64,000 nucleotides of DNA from the NCBI GenBank assembly GCA_020912385.1, contig CP087206.1, positions 1,798,001-1,862,000 on the forward strand. The letters run 5' to 3'. The position numbers were made by a program, and so were the translations under genes. The notes under the pieces are model-generated. The model saw only the letters and a list, made by a program, of their open reading frames with translations, did no database searches and had not been told where the DNA came from. Positions 1 to 12,105 of this stretch are shown one piece after another. Position 1 is the stretch's first letter. Every line of letters starts with the position of its first letter. This DNA comes from Neofusicoccum parvum. Lineage: Eukaryota; Ascomycota; Dothideomycetes; Botryosphaeriales; Botryosphaeriaceae.

Positions 1-1053
1 CTCCACACCGTATCTTCCCTTTCCGTCCCAAGGTTTCCCCACCCCGATGGATCCCCTAATCCACTCCCTGTGTAAAAAATTGAAACCTCGCCAGCCTTCT
101 CGACTCAAGCTGCTCGGCTGTACCCCCGCGGCCACTTTTGAGAAACGAAGAAAAGTATGGGAGAGAGAAGAGAAATAAGGAAAAGTTCTGATGTTGTGGT
201 GTGCGAGGGCTATGTACCGCCTCTCGCAGTTGGGATTTTGTTCTTCCTAGCTAGACAAAGAAAATGTGGTGATGGGATATGGAGATGCAAGGCTGGCGTT
301 GTGAAAAATGTGGGTATCCGCCGCGCTCTGTGGATGATGATAATGCTGTACAAGCTGTCTCTTCGCTTCGAAATTTCTTGCTCCCGAAAAGAGTCAAGTC
401 TCAAATCAAAATCAACAAAAAGCGGTACAAAAGGGGGTATAGCGCCGAGCAAAGCAAACTCGCTTTCCGTGCTGGTAGAAACAAGGGTACGCTGTAAAGG
501 TCTAACTAAGCAGTGCCCGGTAGGTGGTGTGATGTGAGTGGTATGTAAGCCGCCAATGAAGATGGGGGGCAAACGACAGGTAGCAAAAAACATCAAACAG
601 CCTGGCCCGTTCCGCGAGGGCCGGAGGGGGTATGAAGCGAACAAGAAAAACGACTACCTAAATCCCAAATTCCCTCTGCCGCCCAAGACACCGTAGATAT
701 GAGCAAAGTTATGCCGCCAAATGTCGCAAGTCCGATTGAAAGAACCGGTCGAAATAAATGCAGGTTGGGCTCGCCAGTCGACGAGCCAGAAAAGTCGAAA
801 TCGACGTTGCGGTTGAAAAAACGCCGCCAAACACCAAATGCTCCTGTGCTCCTTCCGTTTTATGTCTGAGTAGCCACCAGTCCGTTCCTGACGGAGATTC
901 TCCTGTATCTTGGGAGAATATGTAATGACGCCGATCCGAAATCGCTGAGATAGTGGCCGTCAGAGGTTGATTTTTTGTGCGATCCGATTAAGATTATGTC
1001 GTATGTGCAAGAAGAAACGTCAAAATGTGAAGAGAAGAGTGCCGGATTGGGGA

Positions 1054-3492
1054 TCACCGGTAGGCATTCTGCGCCGCGAAAATACTCGCTGCTGCAGCGG
1101 CTGCCCACTCGTTTTCCTCGTACGGCGGCGTCGGCCACTTCGGATCGGTAGCTTGCGGCTGCTGCCGCTTGGCAATGTCGACGGGCTTTGTCGGTGTCGA
1201 GTAGCTGCCGTGTCCAAAGCTTACGTTACGATTTGCAGATGGGGAAGGTGTCAGGTAGGCAGGATTGCTCGTTGGTCCGTCATTCCTAGCCAGGCGCTTC
1301 GAGGCCTTGTGCGCGGATGCCAGAGCCTCGTCGAGAAGCTCCTCTTCTTCGTTCGGCGTCTCGTAACGGTGGTTCGTCGGGGTCTGCTGCTGGAGGGCGC
1401 GGCGAGTTCGGCTCGAAATCGGGCCCCGGCCATTGCTGTCGCTTCCGTGGGGCAAAGAGTGGTGTCGCTTCAACATTGGGTTGCTTGCCACACGGGGCGA
1501 TGCGGACGCTTTCACGCTACCGGCCGGCGAGAGTCCTTCCAAGCTATACCGCACGTGCTGCAAGGCCTTGTCCATCTCAGCAAAATCCGACTGTTGCATT
1601 GGGTTGCTTGTGGGTGCAGGTGGGGGATCAATGTTCATCGAGTGCCGGTTGCTGCTGCTGCCCCAAGCTAAGCACCCTGCGCTTGCTTCGATGTCGCCTG
1701 ATGCTGGGGATGGTGGAGCTTGGTACCGACCAGAAAGTCGCCTTGCACGCTTGCGAAGATGTGAGAAGAAGCCCTCCTTGAATGGGTTCGACGGGGATGC
1801 GAGGCCGGATTGTCCGTTGAGAGCACGCTCCGCTTCGGCGCGATGGATATCTGCGTAGTGGTTACCGTGCGACGCGAGCGATAATTGGCGGCCGATTTTC
1901 TTCGTGGCTTTCTCGTTCGCGCTCTGGTTCTGGTTGGCCTGGGCGGTGACTGCATCGGAAATAGGTGAGATAGGTCGGATTGAAGGTAGTATTGGCATTG
2001 GCGCACCATTTGCTGAAACACCATTCGTCCAGGTGGCCCGCTTCGCGGCGTCCCGTCTCTGCTTGGTCGTAAGGGTGCCGGCGGACGTGTTCGAGGCTTG
2101 CGGCGAGGGCTGAGGCGAGATGGGCTTCGGCGCGCTGATGTGCTGCGGAACGGCCGGTGCGCTATCCCTGGCAACCAAAGACTTACGGAACCAAGACGAC
2201 GTCTTCGAGGTGAGGCTGGGAGCATCGGTCGAGTCCTTGCCGGAGGAGTTGCTCATGTCGGAGTGCTTGCGGCTGAGGAAACGCGAGGCGGACGATTTGG
2301 GGCGGAGAGGGTCGACGGCATCCTGGAAAAATTCGTGGCACAGAGCCTGAGTAGAAGTCGGGCGGGTCTTGGGATCCCACATCAAGCACCAGGTGACAAA
2401 GTTTGACAGGCTCGCAGGCCACTCGGGCGCCTGCAGAATCGTGTCCATGGCGTGAGGTGCCATCTGTAACACAATCAGCACCACTCCGGTTCCACCACCA
2501 CAACAAAGTGACTTACCTTGGGGAACGAGAAGCCCAGCTTCTGTGCCAGCCTGATGCCGTCCTTCCACTCGCCACCGCCAACCTTGGCGCCGTGCTTGTT
2601 CACCCAGCTGCCAGGGCTGCCCATGATCTCGCACACTCTCCAGACCTGATCGACTTCGTTGCCACCGGGGAAGAGAGGCTTGAGGGTGGCGATCTCCACG
2701 GCCATCGCGCCGACAGCCCAGATATCAACAGGTGCTGAGTATTCGCCAGCGCGGAGGAGGACCTCGGGTGCTCTGTACCAACGCGTCGAGACGTACGTCG
2801 TGTAGGGGAGCTTGGAGTGCGTTTCTCTTGCGAGACCGAAGTCGGCAATCTTGATGGTGTAGGCGGGAGGAGTGGAGGGAGGAGTGACGAGAGCGGAATA
2901 TCTCTTGAACGCGTTGCCTGTGTCGGGGGCAGATGTCGATACTAGGATGTTCTCGGGCTTGATGTCGCGGTGGAAGAAGTTGTTCTCGTGGATGTGCTCG
3001 AGACCAGAGATGATCTGGAAGAGGATGCTCTTGACGGTCGACACGTCGAGGCGCTTGTGGTCGCGCGCCTTCATGAGCTGGTAGAGGTTGCCGTCCATGT
3101 ACTCCATGGCAATGTGCAGCTTCTTGCTCATGGGGTCGAGGAAGATGTCGAGGGCGGGCACAAGGTGGGGGTGGTTGGGTAGTGATCGCAGGAAGATGAC
3201 TTCTCTTAGCTCCAGACATTGGTTGAAGTTGTCAAAGGTCTTCTTCATGGTCTTGACAGCAACCTGCTGGAGGTTAGTTGATGCGCGAGACGCGTCGAGT
3301 CTTAGCTGGAGCCCGTACCAAGGTGCCTCTCCGTGCAATGTGAGCGCCGGCGCTCCGCACGCGTGCCAGCGAAACGCTACCAAAGCTTCCGTCACCGACA
3401 TCCTTCAGGACCTCGAACTTGTCTTCTAAGCAGACAGCTCCGTGAGAGCCCGAAGACCAACCCCGAAAGGACGAGTCGTAAGCAACCGTCAT
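1054..3492 (-). CDS. Ime2/MAK-like (RCK family) CMGC serine/threonine protein kinase
   Basis: A kinase of the Ime2/Crk1/MAK group, which acts in meiosis, development and stress signalling in fungi. Three coding exons: 3492-3319, about 3266-2517 and 2463-1054, giving about 777 aa. The start is the ATG at 3492; an in-frame TTG lies upstream. A 5'UTR intron (donor at 3603, acceptor at 3500) ends just before the ATG. The glycine loop (GDGSFGSV), the VAVK lysine, HRDIKPEN, DFG (IADFGLA) and the T-x-Y activation loop (TTYVSTRWYRAPE) are all present in the N-terminal 350 residues. The remaining roughly 430 residues are a Ser/Pro/Ala-rich, probably disordered tail, as usual in this family. The acceptor of intron 1 could be one codon further in. 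The upstream neighbourhood is unusually empty. Confidence 0.9.
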
Positions 3493-3604
3493 GGCGACGC
3501 TGTGATGCTTGCGAAACAAACGGGATTGGGAGAGGGGTGGGAGAGGGGGGTGCTGCTATGGTCAACATAGGGGCGCGGGCTAGCGTGGCGGGTGCCAACT
3601 CACC

Positions 3605-6600
3605 AGCTAGAGAGCTGCCAAGGGTAACGATGGTAGAGATCAGGGTGCTATAAGCTTGCGATGCTCATTGCAGACCGGACAATGGTGGGAAAGATTCAGC
3701 GCGCGGAGGGAGTGAGGTGGTCTGGTCCGGGAGAGACAGTGGCGGCCCCGCGGTCAGGGTGGGAGAGAGCAAGGTAGTTGGTGGGAGAAGGAGAGAATCA
3801 GGGTCCAGAAGAGGTGAGAGAGAAAAGTGCGGCGGCTGTTTAGAAAAGGGCTTGCAGGCTAACGTGGAGACAGTCCAGGACCACGGTAGGCGGGAGGCGT
3901 GCCGGAGAGTCGGTTCGTTTTAATCGATCAAAAGGAGCAACGCCCTGCTGCTAGCCTGCGGTGTGGTCGGTGCGCCGCTGGGGCGTGATGGGAATTGAGA
4001 GATCTTCACAAAAGGAGCGCTCGGTGATTTTCACGCGCGCGGCCTGAGTCACGCCGAACGGGCTGGCGTGTTTACGCCCGTGTGCCCGTTGCGGCTGGAG
4101 GGGCAGGCCTGACGCCGGCGATGCGCGTTTCGACGAGCTTTCTGGAAGAGCGGACGCGGGCGCCGATAATCTCGGGTGAGTTTGAGATAGGCACAGTGCT
4201 CCAGGGCCCCACCGGCGTCGTGAGATTGCTGGAGGCGGGCGCAGGCAATGGCGGAGGATGGCGACAATGCGCCGGGAGGAGGTGAGCTGTGAGCTGGCCG
4301 GCCAACGCTGCTTGCTGCTGGCGGACGCGACGCTGCTGGGGACGGCGCGGAGCGGTGAGCGAGCGCGCGGCGGGAAGGCTGGGAGCTCCGCCGCGCGCGA
4401 GGTGTCTTGCAGCCGGCGGGCAGGCGATCGGGCTGGCGCTGGAGCGTGAGTCCGTCCTTGGGCGGGAGCTGGGGCGCAGAGCTGGGGCGCAGAGCTCAGG
4501 CATGGCCCATCGCAGCGAGGGAGAAATTGCGCCTGGACGGGCGACGCGAGCGAGTCGTGCGCCGGCCTTGCACGTCGGCTTGGGCCCATGGCGTCGCCGT
4601 CACTTCACGAACCGGGGGCCGGAAGGCCGGCTCATCCCGCGCACGTACGGCCAGCACTATTGAAATGTGATGATTTCCCTGTTTGGGCGCTTTATGCACG
4701 CCGCGCCCAACTCCTGCCAGCGCTGCACTGCGCCCGCCTGCCAGCTGCTTAGCCCGCTGCACCGCCAGAGTCCACCTGCCCCAGCCGGGCCCCTCTTAGC
4801 TAAGCGGCGCCGGCCAGCGGCCAAGCGGTGGGCGCGCTGCAAACGCAGCCCTTCGCGGGAAGCCACGTTGTCGCAGGGAAGCCGAGGGGGCGACGGGGGC
4901 CCCCTTTTCGCGCCAGTCGCCGCGGCAGCGGGAAATGAGCACTAGCTGCGTGCAAGGTGCGTGCAAGGCTACTGAGGTGCCTGAGCATCGCGGTGCGTCG
5001 TGCGCCACAGGGCCTTAATTGGCGGACAGGCCTACGCCTGCCAAACCGCGCGCCGCGGGACAACGGCTCGCGAATTGGCTCCAAGCCGCAAATTTCGAGC
5101 CGACGCGCGCAAGAGACGCAAGAGTTGGGCGGTGACGGCGACCGCGACCGTCAACGGCGGCTCCTCGTGCAAGAGGGAGGCGCCTGTGCGACGCCGGCTG
5201 TGGAGGCCTCCCGCACCGCGTCCGCCGCCGCAGCTCGTGGGCGTGGGCGGGCTCCGTGACACCTGCAGTCCCTGGCAAACCGCCGCGACACAGGCCGCCC
5301 GCCGCCCGCGACAACACCAACCTGCAGCACACAGTGACGTGAACTGGGAACGCTATCGAGATCCCGCACTGCGTCCTGACGTCTCGCCGCGCTCCTGCCT
5401 GGTCCCGGGCTGGGGGAAGGCCATCGACGATCCGCAGCCGCCTGCAGGTGCTGGCGCATCCCCCGCGGCCAGGACTTACCCAAGCCAGTTGCCCAAGACA
5501 ACCACTCCAAAGTCTCTGGCCTCCCGAGGCCATTGGCCCCGCGGCGCGACGAGCCTACGGCCGACAACTCGATTGGCTGGCATGCTGCCCGATTCCACGA
5601 GATGCCTCGAGTCGTCACTCGTCATCTCGTCTCAGCGCCGATGATGTCGACAAAAATACGCTCCCCGGCCGCCCAGGCACACGAAACGGCGATGCTTTTC
5701 AGCCTGCTTGGCCCGCTGTTCCGCCCGCCGCGCTGCATGCCATTATTTTTTCCTCTCTTCCCTCGAGGCCCAGGAGCGCCGACGAAATGAGCGCTGCATG
5801 TGAGGATACGCGTGCATGATTGGCGCAGACGCGCGCGCTGAAGGCGTCATCTCCTGCAATCTCGGGGGACGCGACAAGACGAGGTCGTGTACGTATCCGC
5901 AGAGTGAGAAGTCCAGTTCCCCGGTCTCAGACTTACCAACTGCGTCGCCCATCCTCCCGCTGCGAGGCCTCGCTCCGGATTGCATCTCCGTCTCGTCCTG
6001 CTCTTTTTAAATTCTCTCAACCTTTCGTCACGGCCTGGAGCTCGGCTGCGCGCGCTCATCTTGAGCCCGCAGCACTCCCGGTGTTCAGCCCTCTCGCAGC
6101 CTCGCCGCACTTCAGCCCCGATGCGCGTCATCAATTCCATTCCAGCGTTGCAATCCCACGTCAGAGCTGAAAAGATCCGCTGATAAACGCGGGATCAGCC
6201 CGTTGGACCCATTCTCGCGCCGCCTAGCGGGCCGTTGAAGGATGGGAAACGTTCCATCCCCAGTTTGCCTGCTTTTTGTCTTCCCTTTTCTCCTACCCGC
6301 CGGATACGGGTGGGGGCTGCGAGGAGAGAGGCATGCCAGCCATCCCACCCTTGATTCCTTCATGCGACGCGACGAATCTGGGACCGGCCCGCGAAAAAGC
6401 AAAGCAAAGCAAAAAAATGACCGTCGGGCGGACCCAAGCCTGCGAGAAGGAAAGGCAGTACCTGCTTTGCGCGTGCACGCAGCGAGCAGGGAAAAAGCAA
6501 GCTGTTCGACCTGAGACCTGGACCTGGACGCGCCGTGCATTAGCGCCTCACGTTTCGTCCGACGGCGCGCCTCACACTTAGTAGTGAGCCTGCGCCCAGT

Positions 6601-9600
6601 GCATACACGCGCGCGAGTGCGAGAGGAGAGTAGTCAGCGAGCGGAGCGGACGACGTCCACCCATCATCTCCCTTTCCTCCGCATCTTCTTAAACCGACCG
6701 CGGTCCCTAGCCTAACGCGCGCGCGAAGGGCCGCACGCTCACCCAAGCTACTCTACTCTGCTCACCCCCCCTCAAGCTCCGACCTTTCTGCGCCATTCTA
6801 CGTACCCGCCTCCGAGGAGGGAACATCCCGACACCCGCATCCAAGTTTCGGAGACAGCGCGAGACGCGAACGCTCCGGCTTTGACGCTGGCTGCCGTGGC
6901 GATCGACGGCCACCAGCGGGCCACAGCCTTCTCCCGAAAGCATCAGGCGCGCCTTTCCCGCCGGCCGCAGCTGTCTTCATCCCGCGCGCGCATGCACGTT
7001 ACAAGGCTGACGGATGGGCGAGCGAGCGAGTGAGGCGGCACATGTCATCAGCAGGCGCGCAGTCGTTTCAGCAAGATTTGGTCGTCGCCCGGCAAGGACT
7101 GGTGGGTATCATGGCTGAAGACTGGACTGGCTGGCCTTACTTACGTCTTCGTCCTCGTAAAATAAGGTTTCGCGGCGCAATGCGTGTGGGTCTCTGATGT
7201 CGAGCTGGTCCGCAGGGCTGAAGCAGTCGCGTCGCGTCGCAAAGCCCGCCCTGTCCATGCCGGCTCTAGTTGGTGACTGTCGTACCGACGTCGACTGGAG
7301 GTGAAGCGCGGGAAGTTCTTGCTAGCAGGGCAGAACGGGTGGCTTTCGAACGCCGTGATGTTTTGGCGCCGCCGCGGCAACCTTAACGCGCGCGCGAGCG
7401 AAGCGTGTGCGTCATCTGGGGTGAGTCGCGTTGGAAAACAAGCTAGGTACTGGTGCCCGAAGGTGGAGATATCAACAACGCCGCCAGCGTCAAGCTCCGG
7501 TCTTGTTCCCTTCCGCTCTGGCGGCTTGGACGGGCGCGGGTCTCCGGGAAAGGCCAACCATGGGTCGAGAAGCCGCGTCGGAAAGGCGGAAGGGCCCTTC
7601 CTTTCGGTCCCTTTGCTCGCAAGTGCCTCCAACAACAAGTCCAGGCCCCGCGGATCGCGGCGGCCTCTGCGCTGCTTAGTGCGCTGCTGATTTGTCAAGT
7701 TTTGTTTACTATCCGCCGCGGCGACCCTCCCTTCGCGTAGCAGTTCCGCCGGTGCGCATCCTCCCACGCCTCCGTCGATCAGTGGCAAGACTGACGCGCA
7801 GTCACCACATCGAATTTCTAGAGCCTCAGGCTGCAACTCCAGGCCTGGCCCGTCGTCTGTTGTCCCAGATGATCTCACGCGACGTCAGCTTGTTGTGGTC
7901 TGCCTCTTTTCGGTTTGCCACCACCGCGTGCTCACCGAGAAGATCGGGCTGCGGCAAAGCACGGAGTAGTGGCATCCGAAGTAGCTAACCATCCGGATGT
8001 GGAAATGGGCAACGAAAGACGCCTCTCGCGCGTCGAGCTCGAGCCCGAACTTTTTCAGCTCTCCCCCCACGCCGCTCATATTCTATAGGTCAGCGAGTCC
8101 GGCATTAATAGCAGCACGAAGCGGACGGATCTCCTCCACGCTGCGTATGGCGTTTGCGTGCGCGTGCGCACCCGCAACCTTGTTAGCCGGTACCTTCCAC
8201 CGTACCATCCAAGCCCATTTCCCACCGAACCGAAGTCAAAACGCGTGATCACGAAGCTTCTTTCCCTTTTCTCTTGCAAACTATCAGATCGGTCCGAGAG
8301 AGCGTTTCAACAGTATCTGAGACCTGGCGGGCTGCTGGACCATTCGTATGCGAGTAATAATCCACGTGCATTGTGCTTTGCATTGCGCGCACACACGCAA
8401 TCAACGTGCCCTTACACAGCGCTCGTGTTCTTAGACCTAGTTGCCTGATTGGGATGTCTCTCGCTTACACTGCCATTGTCGTCCGTGTTTGCAGACGCGA
8501 GGGCTTGGGTTTATAAAAGCTGCCATCATAAACGTAAGGTGACATGGGGGCCTGGGGGTTCTGGTGTGGTGGGTGGTACGTACCACCCACCACGCGAGCG
8601 CGGACGGACAGGGCCTACGGAAATGGAGCTATCGCCGTTGTCATCTGCCGTTCGTCGTGCGGTTGTCGTCTCGCCATCCGTCATTTTGGCATGTGAAAGT
8701 CTTCAAACGGTCGGAGAGCAGGCGCTGATGCGAGATACCACCTTCCACCATGCGAACCGGTTTCTCGACGCAGGCGGCTGACCTTTCCGGGAAACCGATC
8801 TTCCAGATTTTCCAGGCTGATGCAGTCCTCGGGACCCTGGGGCGTCGTCGCTGCGGATGTGTGATAAGATCTCCGGGCTATACGGCCAATCCTCAGGCAA
8901 TCGGATAATATTCATCTTGCCCAATCAACTATGGTGATCTGATTACGACCGCTGCTGCTGCCTCACGCACGGACAATAACTCAAGGAAGGGCGTAGGGAC
9001 GGATCGTGGAAGACCCGTTTCTCCAGTTGGGTCATATCGCATCGCGTAAGAGCCGGGGGGTGTCAGAGGCATTCCGGATAAAGAAAAAGCCCCCAACAAC
9101 ACTGCCACTGTTAGGGCGCGGCAAGAGTACAGCACATACTACACGCTAAGTGTCAAAGAAGTGTTGGTGTATTTTTGATTCCTGAAGTCTTGATTGGATC
9201 ACAACAAATGGTTGGGATCCATCGCAGGATTGCCGAAAGCTTGTTGCATTCCAACAGAGCAGGATGAATGGACCTCAGACTAGCTTCTCAAGTTCACATC
9301 GACGACCAATCGACCTCACTAGCCTTAGGACCAGGGGCGTGGTTGTCTTGAAATTTGCCTTTTGTATGTTTTCATCACTGGTCCATCCTGCTCTTCGCTC
9401 TCCCGCACCCGCGGTCATCAAGCGTATCCCGATCTTGCAGTCTCAGATCAATGTGCCGGTGACAGGACAGCAAGGTCATCCTATCGTAGTCAGTTCAATC
9501 CGAGTCAAGAGAAAACGGGGGACTTATAAGAAAAAAAAGGGTCGCCTCCCTCCAGAGTAACCTCTCTCGGGAGACGACCAGGGCTCCTCGCCCTCCACCC

Positions 9601-10286
9601 CGTCTTACCCACACCCATCCCCTCCGAACACCTTCCGCCGAGATGCCCCCCCTCTCACCCAAGCGCACCTCATCAGCATGCATCTTAGCCACAGCTCAAG
9701 CCACCAAGCCCCGAGCGAGTTCAGCCGGCAAGCTTGCGTAGGTATGCCTTCCTTGCACGATCATTGCGCCAACGACCAAACTTCTGGAAGCAGCAGACAT
9801 GCCAGAGTATCAGACAAGAGACCGGCAGGCACAGAGAGCAGACAAGCCTTGACTTTGATCCTCACTCTTGAGAGGTCCCGCTCCATGCGCCCGGTATTCC
9901 AGCCTCGAGCCGTCAAGTTCAACATGGCCGCTGACCTACCTGTTGGAGCAAGCGTCAGTGATCGGCTGGGCATTTCTCGCGTACTTGCAGCAGTTGTGCT
10001 GCTGCTCAGAACAGAGTGTTGACACTAGGTTAGAGACGTGTGATGAAGGGTTGAGGTTGAGAAGAACATCTGTACGACTGACGCGGGCTCGGGAGCTCCC
10101 GCAACCCCGCAGCTGCGATCGTCGTCCCTGCAGGTGCCTGCCACACAAGACGCTCGACCTCTCGCCCGCTTTCGTAGAATAGCCAGCACGATTCTCGGTT
10201 CTCGTTCTTCCAAACCCCGGTGCCCGAAAGCACCAAGAAAGGTATCTCTCCGTGTGTATTAGCAGTCCTCCCAGAGACAGTCTTTG
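3605..10286. other. long GC-rich stretch without a convincing gene
   Basis: Nearly 6.7 kb upstream of the kinase gene. Frames are long here only because the DNA is GC-rich (roughly to 8 kb). They are Arg/Ala/Pro-rich, open on both strands at once, mostly lack an ATG in good context, and show no recognisable domain. From about 8 kb the composition becomes more balanced. The stretch may hold a long 5' leader, promoter elements or non-coding transcripts; nothing specific can be called except the palindrome at 8566-8593. No tRNA-like A/B boxes were seen. Confidence 0.5.
8566..8593. repeat. perfect 28-bp palindrome
   Basis: Fourteen-base arms with no spacer, centred between 8579 and 8580. Each half reads GTGGTGGGTGGTAC toward the centre on its own strand. 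It lies in non-coding DNA, 5 kb from the nearest firm gene. It could be a site for a dimeric regulator or a hairpin; no function is shown. Confidence 0.9.
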
Positions 10287-11892
10287 TTACCTCTCGAGAC
10301 CAACCGAGATTGGAGTCAAGGGCGTGAATCCGCGGACAAAGCACATCGTCAAAAACCGCGTCCGTGTCCATAGTTTTGGAACGGTATCCTGCCCAACCGG
10401 ATGGAGTTGGTACAAGACGTTTCGGCGCTCATCAATTGACCCCTCCGCTCGAACGTAGGGGGAGATGATTAACACGGCTGGTCGGACGACACCAATGGTG
10501 ACATTGCCGTTGGCGGGTGCCGTGGCAAAGGCCTGCAACTGTGCTGGATCGATTTCGATCTCTCTGGAAAGAGCGAAGGGTGGAAGCCAGGTTCGCTAAG
10601 CGGTACAAATGCACCATTGCTATGCGGGGTAGGGAAGCTGTACGGGACGTCTTCACCATTTTTGCCGATCGTTGGTCAAACAGTCGATACGCCAGAACCC
10701 TTGTGCGTATCCAGATCCGACTGCTGTGGTGGACCTCTTCCAGAATGCCATTCTCAACACCCACCGCCACGAGACAATCCAGACTGCCAAACAAAGCCTT
10801 CAGGGTACCCAAACAGGAGCAATGCAACTCGTCATTGTCATGGAATAGCAACCAAACCTCCTCTGTATGAAGCTTGAGGACCTCGCACACGACGAAGCGT
10901 GATACAGGCGAGTCTGTCTTGCAAGCAGAGGTGATGTCAGAGACATCGAGGAGAGTAAGGAGGCATTCTGCTTGTAGACAAGGCCAATTAAAGCCTTAAG
11001 AGCCGTGCTCAATCAGGTATCCCATCCGGACAGTGTCTAGAGATCCAGAAGTGTAAGATGACGATGGACACCACTGAAGATGCCAGTGAAGAATCTGATA
11101 AACTTTTCGAGGCCCGGCAGGCGGGATCCGATGTTGCAGGCTCCAGGAACGAGTAGCAAGCCTCTGAAAGTCCAATGGCATGTGAAGATCCCAAAGACGA
11201 TCCTCGAAGAGGTGTCCGACAGCCTCCACCTGGGCTCTCCTGCGCGACTCTCCAGGCACGTCGTCGCGAAAGCCGTCCATGTTGACCAGAGTCTGCTGTC
11301 CAGGGTGAAGAATCGACGCGCGCCCTCTCAGAGGATCTTACCAAAACGACGCATGAGACTTCCCTTCGACCACGATCCACGCTTTCACCCCCTCCACGGC
11401 AAAGACCATCGTCCCCGAAGGGTGCATCAGGACACCGTTGCAGAGGCTAGTCACGCAGTCGGCAACTGTGTGGCCCGTGATGCTGAAACCGGAGGTTGCT
11501 TAGGGTTAAGTTCCGAATCCCATCCTCCTTCATGGCATCTCCCGAAGGTACAATGTTTCCACTGCAGAACCGGCAAGCACGCAACAACCAACACCCATGT
11601 GAGACCGTGCCATGAGGCTCGAGTGTGGAGCTGGCACCGCAAGAACAGATACGCACGAGGCGTTGTTACACATCCCTACCTTGCGGCGGGGAGATGAGAG
11701 ACGGCGCTGTGGGGGGAGGGCGCTGCATGAGTTTTGTGGCGCTCGAGCGAGCGAGAGATTGGTGGAAGACGAGAGCGATAGTCGCGTGGCGATTCCGCGC
11801 GTGACGGGCTCCTCAAGGGCGGCGATGTGCGGCTTACTGGAGCTGCATGTCGGATAGCGGCAGGGGAATTGGTCGGGAGGGAGCTGATCCAC
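10287..11892 (-). other. possible unresolved or degenerate multi-exon gene
   Basis: Several minus-strand frames look protein-like but cannot be joined into one convincing gene. Seen from 5' to 3': a frame from the ATG at 11892 ending at a GTAGGG donor near 11690; a segment at about 11505-11341 containing HPSGTMVFAVEGVKAWIVVEG, ending at a GTAAGA donor; a hydrophobic segment near 11300-11050; a segment at 10950-10700 containing VCEVLKLHTEEVWLLFHDND; and a segment at 10560-10420 containing NVTIGVVRPAVLIISPYV. Frames change between segments without clear introns at each step, so this may be an intron-rich gene, a decayed one, or chance. The family is not recognised. It would share a divergent promoter of about 210 bp with rtp1. 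Confidence 0.3.
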
Positions 11893-12105
11893 GCAGTCGT
11901 TGACGAAAAGAGTGTTGTAGAAGGAGGGAAGACGGCAGACTGCGCGACGCAGATGAAGGTGGTTGGGGTACGCGTTTCGAGACTAGCGCGTTCTGCGAAA
12001 ACACGTGACGTCATGGTTTCTTTGCAGCGCGGCAGAGAAGAACTTCGAATCCTCGCCGCCACGTCCTCACTCGAACGCCTTGCGCATCTCACATCTCGCG
12101 GCACC

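Noticed and set aside
10996..11505. Similarity of the VFAVEGVKAWIVVEG segment to checkpoint clamp (Rad1-type) proteins
   Set aside because: The spacing of hydrophobic and acidic residues fits only over about 20 residues; following exons do not match.
11080..11697. Plus-strand 205-aa frame with an ATG
   Set aside because: No domain, composition of an antisense frame; the minus strand here has better protein-like segments.
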